IMG/VR virus record: IMGVR_UViG_3300048592_000297
Coordinates: 1-62,814 of that record
Origin: a virus
Length of the DNA stretch: 62,814 nucleotides
Strand: one strand, 5' to 3'
This document shows positions 43,001-51,336 of the stretch, in pieces. Position numbers and translations under genes: made by a program. Numbering within the stretch: position 1 is the stretch's first letter; each line of letters starts with the position of its first letter. Below the pieces are notes generated by a model that searched no databases, was not told the origin of the DNA, and saw nothing but the letters and a program-made list of their open reading frames with translations.

Positions 43001-44157
43001 AACGTCTCGGACGCCTGCAACAGGTTTTCCGCAATTGCGTTAACTCGGTCGCTTAGTGCAGGGTCGTCTGCAAACGCATGCAAACGCTCTACAATATCGG
43101 CTATAGCAGGCAAAAACTTCTGGCCTGCCGCCACGGCAAGATCAACAAACTTCGCCGTCAGAATCTCAACTTGCCGAGACGTTGACAACGCCTGTCTATC
43201 AAACTCAATCTGCGCACTGTTGCCTAGAAGATAGGCAGCGGCAGCATCCTCCAAAGAACGAGTCAGAATCTTCCCGCCATTCGCAGCGTCTTCGATGGTG
43301 CGTTCTGCAAACGCGGCTTGCCGACCTTCACCAAACAACTCCTTGATAGCGGTGCTGCGAGCAACCCGATCCATCTCAGAGATTCTTAGCTGCACATCAC
43401 GAAGCGTCTGCAGCGCATCTGTGTCCAGCCTCGACACCCACTCTTTTGTGGAGATCCTCATCACCTTGGCAAAGGCTTCTGCCTTGGTTGCCATATTCGC
43501 GAACGTCTTCGCGATAGCAGTACCGCTTACCTCAGTCGTTTGGCCAAGCTCAAGTGCTTGTGCCGCTAACGCGGCAGTTTCGACGATTCCTAGCAGACCG
43601 CCAGCAGACCCTACCCGCCGGGTAACGTCAGCGATTTCTGCGGCAGTGGCAACCGTAGTATCCGAGAGTCTGTTGTAGACAGAAGCAAGCCGCTCGGCTT
43701 GCGTGATGGGGATGTCAAACAGGTTGCTTGTCTTGGCGATAGTTGTCGCAGCTTCTTCCACCGACAGTTCGGCAACGGAACTAAACCGCGCAACAGTCTC
43801 AGTGAAGGCTTCTACGGCTTCCCGACCCTGAGAAGCCACACCCAACTGTCCGGCTATTTCAGCGATAGACGCAAGATCGGTTGCGGCAATGCCGGTAGCC
43901 CTAGACATCTCGCGCAGCGAGTTAGCCAGAAGATCGAGCGATTGCGAGGTGTAGCCGGTAGTCTTACCGACCAGCACCATCGCCTTCTCGAACTCGATGG
44001 CTTTGGCAATCGGGAATCCGATAACGCCAACAGCGGCCGTCAACGACGCTACAGCGCCCACAAGTCGAATAATTGAGGATTCAACCTGCTTGAAGACTTT
44101 CGAGGCTTCATCAACCCCGAAGACAGTTATGCCAAGGGCATTCTGGTTGTTAGCCAT
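40063..44157 (-). CDS. Tail tape measure protein (TP901 type)
   Basis: A 1364-residue protein that sets tail length. Residues ~60-350 contain the TP901-type domain: FEKAMVLVGKTTGY, LREMSRATGIAATDLASIAEIAGQLG, and KELFGEGRQAAFAERT. Hydrophobic segments follow (LIASVVTRVGAALGPWGVAIAVVIASVTALFAS), then long coiled coils to ~1200. The C-terminus has GGFVRGPGTGTSDSILARLSNGEYVMDA, common in siphovirus tape measures. The ATG at 44157 is preceded by AGGAG at eight bases; an ATG nine bases earlier is less good. Confidence 0.93.
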   Translation of the reverse strand: MANNQNALGITVFGVDEASKVFKQVESSIIRLVGAVASLTAAVGVIGFPIAKAIEFEKAMVLVGKTTGYTSQSLDLLANSLREMSRATGIAATDLASIAEIAGQLGVASQGREAVEAFTETVARFSSVAELSVEEAATTIAKTSNLFDIPITQAERLASVYNRLSDTTVATAAEIADVTRRVGSAGGLLGIVETAALAAQALELGQTTEVSGTAIAKTFANMATKAEAFAKVMRISTKEWVSRLDTDALQTLRDVQLRISEMDRVARSTAIKELFGEGRQAAFAERTIEDAANGGKILTRSLEDAAAAYLLGNSAQIEFDRQALSTSRQVEILTAKFVDLAVAAGQKFLPAIADIVERLHAFADDPALSDRVNAIAENLLQASETFATLSVALVTILPDIEVLITALSLLFGAKIIKGLIGLARAFGTITTTVAATGVTTKTYVGIAARLGDILVKVYTKLDDILLALLKRFPALAPLLNGLRGALALIASVVTRVGAALGPWGVAIAVVIASVTALFASSTGFRNAVREFFGFPPGTASEANARLREELEKSKKLLSEYQEALVAIGDGMPEVVVPDLVAEGEGMSGLEGQVETAIINASRLQQILRGSEEQIRVYRLQWEGIVKEVESVRAEMAKLGEESAARTLTVNTLSGVDPLGNSTQIAALTADTVAADAAIESLSQKYATFSAAADAVQNKIQEAELRRAQAAEVLQRQIKGLATVLDDEQLLLLTRARQVDAARRLLSDASRGTAKVEAQDTGSVFGTATLSQFGEALLKAQQAERVIRELGPATDKALEGLSEAIGGPAVSAALALTEESWKTVTDLATRYRSEVDAGAQAARKSARDELSENVLRAAFFRAQLDSMDEFQIRVTSTQKSIKGLFDNINLSVRATILGAQKIVDELRRGVEERQIDLKVDLDLRAIEEDLERTLKRVQRTGIRVEERTELNRTLASDNALRVKQKALNDAVLRQQERYNKLLRDAELQTKAIQRVREEFGEGPSSAEEIETLDRMNNQAAALNTALKNGYDELTRLVQAASKGAGTLSEFSGDLSGSRFTISEAEIEAMGKLLVDMAAEAAPITTRLITAANNSAEANKAAVELFNSFATKADDATKSAATLADRLGISSTHLREMEASAKGFVQQFIAANEGWLGPANITAFNEMLQNLIKAGNTRSRLAEGLIPDKAEVEGLARLLNDLSATSGEGKETAQYKLALEPDPEVLDTALSRLLDKTYELRLKPKLTGDVGGILNAEGLATGGFVRGPGTGTSDSILARLSNGEYVMDAATVRKFGAGFFESLQAMSGARRLGLPAYASGGLVTGGRDIVDVVLRLPEGAARLSGSRDEVERLKRAVVALGRGGQR

Positions 44158-44554
44158 CGAAGGCACTCCTGATGATGGCGTCCAGCGTGTCTATGTGTTC
44201 TTTCAGCGGGGAATCCTTACTCTTTCCACCGCTTAAGATACCTGCAACCGCGAAGGATATGTCAGTAACAAAATCCTGCCGTTGTCTGTAGTAGCGTCTT
44301 CGCACCCCTTTCAAGATCAATTTGAACTTGGGGTAGGGCCACTTGTAGAGCACATCGTGCTCGCGGAATCCTGCCCCTACCAGATCGACTACACCATCAA
44401 CAATGTCTCGCGCTAGTGCTTGTCGGTTTGTCAACTTTCTCGCTTTCTTATTCCCTTTCCCGGCTTCGCGACTGGCGCGAGCCTGCGCCATCATCAGCTC
44501 GTGGCGGGCTTTTGGAGTGAGAGCGTCGGGATCAGCTTGCTCACTCTCCTCGAA
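44150..44554 (-). CDS. Tail chaperone extension made by -1 frameshift
   Basis: This 134-codon reading frame continues the chaperone gene after a -1 slip at 44554. The junction reads through QADPDALTPKARHELMMAQ and continues KGNKKARKLTNRQALARDIV. An internal ATG at 44494 could start a shorter version, but the frame is open all the way from the slippery site. The fusion would be 261 residues, corresponding to the 'GT' partner of lambda-type tail chaperones. It overlaps the tape measure start by eight bases, as expected. Confidence 0.75.
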   Translation of the reverse strand, partial: FEESEQADPDALTPKARHELMMAQARASREAGKGNKKARKLTNRQALARDIVDGVVDLVGAGFREHDVLYKWPYPKFKLILKGVRRRYYRQRQDFVTDISFAVAGILSGGKSKDSPLKEHIDTLDAIIRSAFDG

Positions 44555-44934
44555 AAAAAACTCTCATTTACCCGCCACACTGCCATCGCAACCAGAAGAA
44601 GATGATCCAACTCCAGCTCGTTCAACTCCTCGCGCGACAGCGAAGTAAGCTCCTGCAGCAACAGGACTACCCTTGGGTATGCCTGCAGCACCGCTTTGAA
44701 AAACTCCGCAGGGTCTTTCATCGCTGTTGCTATCGTATGCAAATCCTTGAAGTCGCCGATCTTGAAGTGCTCAATCAGCGTCTTCACAAGATCGATAATG
44801 CTGTACAACTGGACTGTCGTAACCCGCCTGATGCGCACACTCTTGTGCGGGCCTACATCCAGGACCGGCTCCGGCATCTCGATCAGAGCTTCGAAGAATG
44901 CCTGAAGATCAATGTCTGGTTGTTCGTCGCTCAT
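44494..44934 (-). CDS. Tail assembly chaperone (G-type, unshifted product)
   Basis: A 146-residue, mostly helical protein encoded between the tail tube and tape measure genes. It begins MSDEQPDIDLQAFFEALIEM. It would coat the tape measure protein during tail assembly. Near codons 126-127 is a run of eight T residues in the T-TTT-TTT arrangement, where ribosomes could slip -1 into the 44150-44554 frame. Its own 3' end after that site is only 19 residues. Confidence 0.82.
   Translation of the reverse strand: MSDEQPDIDLQAFFEALIEMPEPVLDVGPHKSVRIRRVTTVQLYSIIDLVKTLIEHFKIGDFKDLHTIATAMKDPAEFFKAVLQAYPRVVLLLQELTSLSREELNELELDHLLLVAMAVWRVNESFFSRRVSKLIPTLSLQKPATS
44553..44560 (-). other. Slippery T run for programmed -1 frameshift
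   Basis: Eight consecutive T residues on the minus strand (A in the given strand at 44553-44560). In the chaperone frame the first seven read T-TTT-TTT, a canonical X-XXY-YYZ heptamer. Slipping one base back opens the downstream 134-codon frame. Confidence 0.75.
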
Positions 44935-44963
44935 ACACCGTTTCTCCTAGTACACCTAAACGC

Positions 44964-44985
44964 AAAAGCGCCCACACGGGGCGCT
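44964..44985 (-). terminator. Rho-independent terminator after the tail tube gene
   Basis: On the minus strand, AGCGCCC-CGTGT-GGGCGCT forms a perfect 7-bp stem followed by TTT (four T counting the last stem base). It lies about 22 bases after the stop codon at 45008. Some readthrough is probably needed because no promoter is evident before the chaperone genes. Confidence 0.8.
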
Positions 44986-45007
44986 CTGCGCATCCGCTAT
45001 GTTTCCG

Positions 45008-45775
45008 TTACGATACCGCTTGAGTGCGTCGCTCGATGAAGAACGCCGAGCCTTCCCTCGCCAGCGCAAGGGTGTCGTACAGGATAGTACCAGCCACCGT
45101 CAACTGTGCAATGTCGTCGTTGATGAGGCCGAAGTTCTGGGCCGGGTCCAGCTCGGCCTTGAAGATGTCCACGATCACCGCCTCGCCATCAACGGTGTTG
45201 ATGCCCTCGAACCGGAGATACTTCTCGACACGGGTCTTGGTAAACGCCGACACCTTGAAGTGGCTGAGGTAGGTGTAGGAAACACTCAGATCCTCTGGAA
45301 CGCCTTGCGCGGACGCTTCCAACAGCGTGATGGTGCCGTTGACGTAGTCGATGGTGTAGTCCGTGTCCTCCACAAGAGTGGTGGGCACTTCATTCTCCAC
45401 TACCGGAGAAACAGCGTCGTTCAGGTTGACATGATCAAGCAGGTACTTGACCCCCTTCGTCGTCACCGGAACGATCTCGTCCACAACCGCCGCGCCAGTG
45501 ACGGTTGTGGAATCCCCGAAAAACGCCAGCGCCAGATTCTCGGACGAGAGGGATTCCAGCACCATCGAGAACGAGCCTTTGGTCTCCTGAATCGTAGTGT
45601 GGTCGATACCGCGCGAGCCAGACTCCGACTCCTTGTGTTCTGCCTTCGTGACTTCGATGGACAGCTCCAACGTGGGCACGTTTCCAATCGGAACAAGCCC
45701 GTCCGGCCTGCCGGTGGTTTCGTCACGGTCGCCAACGTACAGCGACCCTTGACCAGAGTAGTAGTAGTTTGACAT
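45008..45775 (-). CDS. Major tail tube protein
   Basis: A 255-residue protein. It is likely the abundant tube subunit from its position before the chaperone and tape measure genes and its domain layout: TLELSIEVTKAEHKESESGSR, then KGSFSMVLESLSSENLALAFFG, then a beta-rich end with LRFEGINTVDGEAVIVDIFKAEL. The strong terminator directly after it fits the need for many copies. The gene is more GC-rich than adjacent tail genes. Confidence 0.82.
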   Translation of the reverse strand: MSNYYYSGQGSLYVGDRDETTGRPDGLVPIGNVPTLELSIEVTKAEHKESESGSRGIDHTTIQETKGSFSMVLESLSSENLALAFFGDSTTVTGAAVVDEIVPVTTKGVKYLLDHVNLNDAVSPVVENEVPTTLVEDTDYTIDYVNGTITLLEASAQGVPEDLSVSYTYLSHFKVSAFTKTRVEKYLRFEGINTVDGEAVIVDIFKAELDPAQNFGLINDDIAQLTVAGTILYDTLALAREGSAFFIERRTQAVS

Positions 45776-45793
45776 GATCCCATCTCCAGAGTG

Positions 45794-46264
45794 TTATACA
45801 GAATTACCCTTTTCGATACAGGAGGTCGCCCACACCTGCTCGTAGAAGATCACTCCTACGATGTTCGAATCCAGCCGAGATTCAGCAAGAAATCTCCACG
45901 GGCGACCGCCGACTCCTTGGAACCCCATCAACCTACCACGTACCCCGTCAAGCAAGTCCGTCGCCACCGGCATCGTGTTCTCAGCATCTACCCAATTATA
46001 CTCCACCCCGATCAAAATGGAAAACCGTTTCTCTACAAGGGCAGAGTCTACCGGACCACGCCCCTTTCCAGATGCCCCGACTACGTTGTTCTGGACAGGC
46101 TCAGCTCCGATATAGGCGACGCACGCTAGCGGGTACGATAGTCCTTGCTCGATCATGTCCGTGACTTCTTCGATACTGTAAATCGTGTACCCTCGGCCAC
46201 GGAAGTCGCTAATAGCGGTAACCTCAGTTACCAACTCTGTGAGCAGATCAGCGACTCTGCTCAC
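45794..46264 (-). CDS. Tail terminator-like protein
   Basis: A 156-residue protein encoded just before the tail tube gene in transcription order, where tail terminators lie. MSRVADLLTELVTEVTAI and VEKRFSILIGVEYNW match the helix-then-strand layout of lambda gpU-like proteins only loosely. It overlaps the previous gene by four bases. Confidence 0.6.
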   Translation of the reverse strand: MSRVADLLTELVTEVTAISDFRGRGYTIYSIEEVTDMIEQGLSYPLACVAYIGAEPVQNNVVGASGKGRGPVDSALVEKRFSILIGVEYNWVDAENTMPVATDLLDGVRGRLMGFQGVGGRPWRFLAESRLDSNIVGVIFYEQVWATSCIEKGNSV

Positions 46265-46842
46265 AACGACTGAATCTCGTCTCGAATCTGGTCACGCATC
46301 GACTTCAGCACATCGTCTGCGTCTTTCTTGGTGATGCCCAAAAACTCGCGTGGCGGTATTCGATGACCACGAATACCCGGCAAGAACGACATCCCGCCTT
46401 TCTGCATGATGGTGCCCCAGATCGAGGCCGGGCCAACGACACCAATCCGAAAACCTGCGCCAGTGTTCTTCTTCAACGGGGTTCTCTCGCCCTTACCAAC
46501 GCGCTTGATAGAGTCGCGTAGCAACCCGGTATTAACCAGAACTTGGCTTCTGGTAGGGCGGAGGACAGCACCGCCTGTCGGCGCGGTGGTGCGTGGAAAG
46601 TTACCAGCAACAATTGCCCTCCACGGATGGCCCTTCAGGTCTCGTTTTGTCGTGAACCGCCGACGTATGCGCTCGATCAGCATGTCGCTAACCACATTAC
46701 GCTGGTCGGTAAGTGTGGCGCCTATTGCAGCCGTAATGGTCCTGAAATTGGCAGAAATCTGGCGCATCCCAGAAATCGACGCCCCGCTACGTCCTTTGCC
46801 CTTTGGCTTTACTGCGTCTTGTAGTACAGGCTTAGCGGCCAT
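46261..46842 (-). CDS. Tail completion / virion morphogenesis protein (HK97 gp10-like)
   Basis: A 193-residue basic protein. RRRFTTKRDLKGHPWRAI and LVNTGLLRDSIKRV are typical of the phage virion morphogenesis family, as is the ending GHRIPPREFLGITKKDADDVLKSM. The start at 46842 follows the upstream stop by one base; in-frame codons further upstream overlap it. Confidence 0.78.
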   Translation of the reverse strand: MAAKPVLQDAVKPKGKGRSGASISGMRQISANFRTITAAIGATLTDQRNVVSDMLIERIRRRFTTKRDLKGHPWRAIVAGNFPRTTAPTGGAVLRPTRSQVLVNTGLLRDSIKRVGKGERTPLKKNTGAGFRIGVVGPASIWGTIMQKGGMSFLPGIRGHRIPPREFLGITKKDADDVLKSMRDQIRDEIQSL

Positions 46843-46843
46843 A

Positions 46844-47512
46844 TCATCCGACCTCAGAACTCTCAGCAATTGCGCCGGTTAGGAAGGATCGAATCAGGGA
46901 CGCATACACATCCCTCGCGCTGTAGGACAAGTCGGTGATGTTGAACTCATCCTTCGTCTTCGGACGTGGACCGCTCCCTACCCGCAGCATGCGAAGCGCC
47001 AAGATCATCGCGGCATGTTTGACCTTCGGGTGTACTCCTGTTGCAACGCCGTCATCGCCTTCGGCAAACCCAGCGGTGTACCGAACCGCAACAGTACGAC
47101 GTAGGCCTACGATGACATCGGGGTAGTACACGAAGACTCGTCCTTTCTGAGCGTCAACACTATATTTCAGTTCGGACAGTTTCGACACATTCGAGTCCGT
47201 GACTCGGACAATTCCAACGTCGTCTTCAGTCGCAGACTCAATGTCTGCAGCGTAGACAGAAACATCCTCGTTTGCGTCGAGAAACCCTTGCGTCAAGTTG
47301 AGGATATATTGCGGACTACTTCGGGTTCCGATGTTGCGCACACCAACACCAAAGTAGTCGGTGCGTTCTGCACGGTCGAAATCGGTGTGAATGGAACTAG
47401 CCAACTGAGACGTGACAGTCTCAAGCGCCATCTCCACAGCGGCTGTGTTAGACCCGGCACGCTCCAGAAGACCAGCGAGCGCCAGCGTGTCTGCTGCATT
47501 GGCTAGTTTCAT
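46844..47512 (-). CDS. Head-tail connector protein (gp6-like)
   Basis: A 222-residue protein. Its helical start (MKLANAADTLALAGLLERAGSN) and position between the capsid and completion genes match adaptor proteins that dock on the portal. RTVAVRYTAGFAEGDDGVATGVHPKVKHAAMILALRML is typical of the family (Y-x-A-G-F...V-x-x-A-x-x-x-L). Confidence 0.75.
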   Translation of the reverse strand: MKLANAADTLALAGLLERAGSNTAAVEMALETVTSQLASSIHTDFDRAERTDYFGVGVRNIGTRSSPQYILNLTQGFLDANEDVSVYAADIESATEDDVGIVRVTDSNVSKLSELKYSVDAQKGRVFVYYPDVIVGLRRTVAVRYTAGFAEGDDGVATGVHPKVKHAAMILALRMLRVGSGPRPKTKDEFNITDLSYSARDVYASLIRSFLTGAIAESSEVG

Positions 47513-47521
47513 CCAAACGAC

Positions 47522-47971
47522 CTACGGTTTCGCAGCGCGAGCGCTGTTTCTCTGCTTTGCCAACGCCTGTTGCTGCTTTACGCTGTCGGCAGTTTCCTGT
47601 CCGGCGATCCCCATGTTGATCGCTTCCTCACGCGCCGCTGCCGCCAGTGCCGAATCTGAAACAAGCGCTACATTACGCACGTCCTTGTCCTTCCAGTACC
47701 TCACCCTTTCCTCAAGGGTTGCAACTCGAAAAACAGGCACATCCTCGTTAATGCGAGGATCGAGCACTCTCGTGCGCAGAAGCCGTTGTGCCATCAACTC
47801 ACCGACACGAATCGTCATGCCCCTGGTGATGACCTTGCCATCGTTCGCGTAAGCGACAACCAGCCTTCGGCATGGTGACCCGTCCATCGTCAGATAACTA
47901 GCGCCATCCGTGTCCGGTGGCATATTAGTCATTGAGTCGTCGCTTACAAATCCAGACCGTCTGCGAGCCAT
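47522..47971 (-). CDS. Head completion-region protein
   Basis: A 149-residue protein. TMDGSPCRRLVVAYANDGKVITRGMTIR is beta-rich; the C-terminus is a helical Ala/Gln/Lys tail. SD GAGAGGTG lies a few bases upstream, with a copy of the dispersed dyad directly before it. Function unknown. Confidence 0.65.
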   Translation of the reverse strand: MARRRSGFVSDDSMTNMPPDTDGASYLTMDGSPCRRLVVAYANDGKVITRGMTIRVGELMAQRLLRTRVLDPRINEDVPVFRVATLEERVRYWKDKDVRNVALVSDSALAAAAREEAINMGIAGQETADSVKQQQALAKQRNSARAAKP

Positions 47972-47986
47972 ACTGCACCTCTCAAT

Positions 47987-48002
47987 TTGCTAACGATTGC
48001 AC
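47987..48002. promoter_or_regulatory. Dispersed dyad 15 bases before a start codon
   Basis: TTGCTAACGATTGCAC has one mismatch to TTGC-N8-GCAA but the preferred TAACG centre. It lies immediately upstream of the SD of the 149-residue gene, in the leader that follows the capsid gene hairpin. Confidence 0.5.
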
Positions 48003-48010
48003 CTTGATCG

Positions 48011-48038
48011 TCCCTGCAGGCCCGAAAGCCTGCAGGGA
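48011..48038. other. Long perfect hairpin after the major capsid gene
   Basis: TCCCTGCAGGC / GCCTGCAGGGA is an 11-bp perfect stem with loop CCGAAA, 14 bases after the capsid stop codon. On the coding (minus) strand no T run follows, so it may act as an RNA-stabilising 3' structure or processing site rather than an intrinsic terminator. Confidence 0.7.
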
Positions 48039-48051
48039 TTCTTCCCCCAGG

Positions 48052-48996
48052 TTAGTTGATGTTGATGAGCTTCACCACAGCGGTCTCGTCTTCGTAGACG
48101 ACATCGATCCGTGTGGACAGCACAACCACCAACGTTCGTGCGCGAATGTCGCGCTCCGTCTCCACCATGATCGCACGCTGAATCCCGAAGATGATATTCT
48201 GCGGGAACGTGAACAGGCCAAAGTCGGCCGTCATCTGCGGAACCGCCCGGATCGGCACGCCGAACCCAACCAGCTCGCCCGCCGTCTGCAGGGCCGAGTC
48301 GCCATAGCCGGTAGCCCTCGCGGCCACATTGCTGCGGTAGCGAATCGTGTCGGCGACGGTGTTATAGAACCGCATGCTGCTCAGGTTCCGCAGAAACTTC
48401 TGCGGCATGGCGAGCTGGGCATCGCGATACATGTCAGGCGTCGGACCAGCATTGAGGACGTCAACCACGTTGGAGGTCGCCGACTTCAGCAGCCCGTCCT
48501 GCAGGGCGAGGTAGTCGTCGCCGGACGCGGTGTCCGCCTTGACGATCCACTCCTCCAGATCGAGCGCAGCTCGCTCAGCAATGAGCCGCATCAGGTGCGT
48601 CTCCAGATCCCCACGTTCGATGTTGTCCTCCAGAACTTCATACGGAAGATGAACCTCAGCCATCACTTCCTTCGAGGTGAGTTCGATCTTCGACGTAGTC
48701 GGTTCGGATCGGTCTGCAGCCGCGAGGTGGCGGGTGTTGGTCCCGTCATCGTCAGCGCCGCCCGTCTGTGACGCAGCCTTCATGATCCTCGATGCGAAGC
48801 CAATCTTGTTGATACGCATCGTCGGCGCAGTCATCCGCTGCACGCGGATCTCCCGCATGATCGTAGGCTGTTCGAGGACAAGGTCGATGAACGAATCCGC
48901 CTGCTCCGGCTGGAGCAGGCCCCCATTGGAAGTCAGATCGGAAAGACTGATGTCGGCCCGTTGCAGCACTTCTCTAACACGAGCATTGGTCGGCAT
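48052..48996 (-). CDS. Major capsid protein (HK97 fold)
   Basis: A 314-residue protein following protease and scaffold-like genes. ADISLSDLTSNGGLLQPEQADSFIDLVLEQPTIM is an N-terminal arm, VHLPYEVLEDNIERGDLETHLMRLIAERAALDLEE is the long spine helix, and GELVGFGVPIRAVPQM fits the P-domain loop of HK97-type capsids. No enlarged prodomain is present; the scaffold function is probably in the separate 558-residue protein. SD CAGGAG precedes the ATG. Confidence 0.85.
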   Translation of the reverse strand: MPTNARVREVLQRADISLSDLTSNGGLLQPEQADSFIDLVLEQPTIMREIRVQRMTAPTMRINKIGFASRIMKAASQTGGADDDGTNTRHLAAADRSEPTTSKIELTSKEVMAEVHLPYEVLEDNIERGDLETHLMRLIAERAALDLEEWIVKADTASGDDYLALQDGLLKSATSNVVDVLNAGPTPDMYRDAQLAMPQKFLRNLSSMRFYNTVADTIRYRSNVAARATGYGDSALQTAGELVGFGVPIRAVPQMTADFGLFTFPQNIIFGIQRAIMVETERDIRARTLVVVLSTRIDVVYEDETAVVKLININ

Positions 48997-49029
48997 TGCA
49001 AAATCTCCTGGATTGTTGAATAGTGCGGC

Positions 49030-50706
49030 TCAGTTCCCGTACATACGTCGGGTAAGTGACGTAGGCAGGAACGAGTTGCGGAACGGGTCGTGTTCAGGGC
49101 GTGCGACAGCGTCGTCAGCCTCAGCGTCATCCGAATCGGCTCGAACAGCCACATGCTCGGTAACTTCCTTGATGCTCTTGTCTTGAGCATCCATTCGAGT
49201 CTGCAGGGAAGCGACGACTTGTGCGAGGCCGGCAACAGCCTTCGTAATGTCATCCAGCGGCTCGGAATCGACGGCCCCCGTGTCAGAGCCGCGTTTCCCC
49301 ATCACAGCCGTGGGAGTGCCGATATGACCAATTGTGGATCGAGGCCCCCACTTCTTCTCGTGGGCCTTGAACCCACCACTGGCATCCTTGTTGAGGAACG
49401 GACGCCCTCCGGCTTGAACCAGCCGATTCAGCACTTCGTTGATGCTCTCCTCGACAATCTCCCCCAACTGGACTGTCGTCAGTTGGATCAGTTCGTCGGT
49501 GCTAGCATCACTGCTAGGATCGGTATCCTTGTCATCCCCGGTAGCGTCGGCAACGGCATCGTCACGAGCCACGGAGTCTTTCTGTTTGTCGTTTGCAGGC
49601 ATAGTCGCCGCTCTCCTCTTGGATGAATTGTCTGCACCACCATCGTCGTTTCGTGACGCAGCAGTAGCAGCGTTGTCGCTGGCTCCGCGCTGGGCCGAAA
49701 CTATCCTAGCAATGGGCAAAGCCGACAACAGCAGCTCTGCCCAAGCGTAGAACTCGTCAAGAACTTGTTTCAAGATACGTGCGCGCATCTCCGGCTCCTC
49801 ACCGGAATGTAACAGCGTTCTTCGTACAATGCATTGTAGCAGCTCCACCCCGGTTTCGACGGAGGTCGTGTAGTGCTTGTCAGCAATCGCGGACACAAAA
49901 AACGTGTGTCCCCACCCATCAGATCCGTAGGAACCGTTGATGATAGACGGGCGGATAGCAAACGGGAGGTCGTCCTCCACATCGGCTCTGGAGATGACTA
50001 CAGTCACATTGTCGTCTAACGCAGTCGTTTCGCTGATGGCAGTCTTCGGCCGGTCATGCCGCACAAGCACGAGTTTGTCGCCCTGCGGGATCAAGTCTTC
50101 TGCGGCGTAAGCTATAGCGTTTGCTGCAAGCCACGCTTCTGCGGTTTCACGATTGTCGGAAGCAAAGACCACACGGTCCAGCGACAAGTACGCGCTCGCG
50201 TTGTCGTACTTCGTGAGCAACGCCTCTGCTTGCGCACCATCCACCGTCACGACCAAACCATCCCGCACCGGAATGGAAACAGTTCTGGGCTCGTTGTCGG
50301 AAGCGGTCTGAACGATCTGCTTACGTTTCAGGTAGAGCGCGGTGTCGGTGCGTACTACCTCGTACTGCTCCTGTGGCAGTCCAAACTCCGCAAGGATTTT
50401 CCCAACGTCCTCCTCGGCAGTTTCGTAAGGCAAAACCAAACTCAGCGGCAGCAGATCTAAAACCACCATGTCCTCGGTCTGGTGCCGACGCCGACGCGAG
50501 CGCGACAGCAGAACGTCACCATCCTCGCCTCGCACGATCTTGAACGCTTTGCGATTGGCAGGGGTCTTGACTACAGACAGAAACCGAGGCTCCTCAAGCT
50601 CTAGGAGCTTGGCGCTTTTCAGATCGACGCCGTCTACAGTAGACGGTAGATCCTCGCGTCGTACCGTGCCACGACGCCTTCGCGTTCTGAAATCTGAACT
50701 AGCCAT
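49030..50706 (-). CDS. Scaffold or prohead core protein
   Basis: A 558-residue protein. FLSVVKTPANRKAFKIVRGEDG resembles the start of prohead core proteins that follow XkdF-type proteases. Residues ~370-420 are an acidic Asp/Ser-rich linker (DDAVADATGDDKDTDPSSDAS). A coiled coil (ITKAVAGLAQVVASLQTRMDAQDKSI) follows near residue 490, and the C-terminus FRNSFLPTS is a likely capsid-contacting peptide. It overlaps the protease gene by eight bases. Confidence 0.7.
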   Translation of the reverse strand: MASSDFRTRRRRGTVRREDLPSTVDGVDLKSAKLLELEEPRFLSVVKTPANRKAFKIVRGEDGDVLLSRSRRRRHQTEDMVVLDLLPLSLVLPYETAEEDVGKILAEFGLPQEQYEVVRTDTALYLKRKQIVQTASDNEPRTVSIPVRDGLVVTVDGAQAEALLTKYDNASAYLSLDRVVFASDNRETAEAWLAANAIAYAAEDLIPQGDKLVLVRHDRPKTAISETTALDDNVTVVISRADVEDDLPFAIRPSIINGSYGSDGWGHTFFVSAIADKHYTTSVETGVELLQCIVRRTLLHSGEEPEMRARILKQVLDEFYAWAELLLSALPIARIVSAQRGASDNAATAASRNDDGGADNSSKRRAATMPANDKQKDSVARDDAVADATGDDKDTDPSSDASTDELIQLTTVQLGEIVEESINEVLNRLVQAGGRPFLNKDASGGFKAHEKKWGPRSTIGHIGTPTAVMGKRGSDTGAVDSEPLDDITKAVAGLAQVVASLQTRMDAQDKSIKEVTEHVAVRADSDDAEADDAVARPEHDPFRNSFLPTSLTRRMYGN

Positions 50707-51319
50707 TAAGCTGTTCCTTCACGTTTGCAAACAAAGTGTATCGATGTCGATGTACCCTGCCCGCTTCGTCTGCCGCCAGATCAGTATACGTGTGGCTTGC
50801 TATCGTATGCAAGTGCCCGACACTGTCGGCCGTCTCTCCTCGAACAACGCGCCCGAAATCATCCAACTCAACCGAAAACGAGTGCACGTGCCCGTCTAGG
50901 ATGGACGGGTACGTTACCCCACGAGCTTCAGTTAGGTTTGGGTAGACTACCCCGACTTCGAGACTGGACACCAGAGCTTCATAGGAGAAACCATTCAGCT
51001 CACCGGACAGTATATCACCCCAAATCTTGTCGTCAAGCACTAAAATACCGATGACCCAAGCCCCAGTGATGAACGTCGAATCCCCCTCACGGGCTATGAA
51101 ACTCTCCACTACCCTGATCTTGTCGCTCACATCCTTGTTGTCGTGATCCAGATCAATCTGGAACCCATTTATCATGAACCCGTAGGCGAACTGACGGATG
51201 TTCTCAGCGGTGTGCAGATCGCCGTACACATTACGCTCGTCTGGCACGAGCACTTCAGCAAATACAAGCCGTTCATGCTCCCCGGAAACCGGCTTGAACT
51301 TCAGCGTTGTCTTTGCCAC
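50699..51319 (-). CDS. Prohead protease (XkdF-like)
   Basis: A 206-residue protein that would cleave scaffold and capsid precursors. RLVFAEVLVPDERNVYGDLHTAENIRQFAYGFM and FQIDLDHDNKDVSDKIRVVESF match the XkdF-like protease family, with the histidine in DLDHDN a likely catalytic residue. The start is GTG at 51319, with GCGGAG six bases upstream. An ATG at 51415 would give a longer N-terminus lacking homology. The dispersed dyad lies 17 bases upstream, and another copy (50797) is near the 3' end. Confidence 0.75.
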   Translation of the reverse strand: MAKTTLKFKPVSGEHERLVFAEVLVPDERNVYGDLHTAENIRQFAYGFMINGFQIDLDHDNKDVSDKIRVVESFIAREGDSTFITGAWVIGILVLDDKIWGDILSGELNGFSYEALVSSLEVGVVYPNLTEARGVTYPSILDGHVHSFSVELDDFGRVVRGETADSVGHLHTIASHTYTDLAADEAGRVHRHRYTLFANVKEQLNG

Positions 51320-51336
51320 TACACGCTCCGCTAGGT

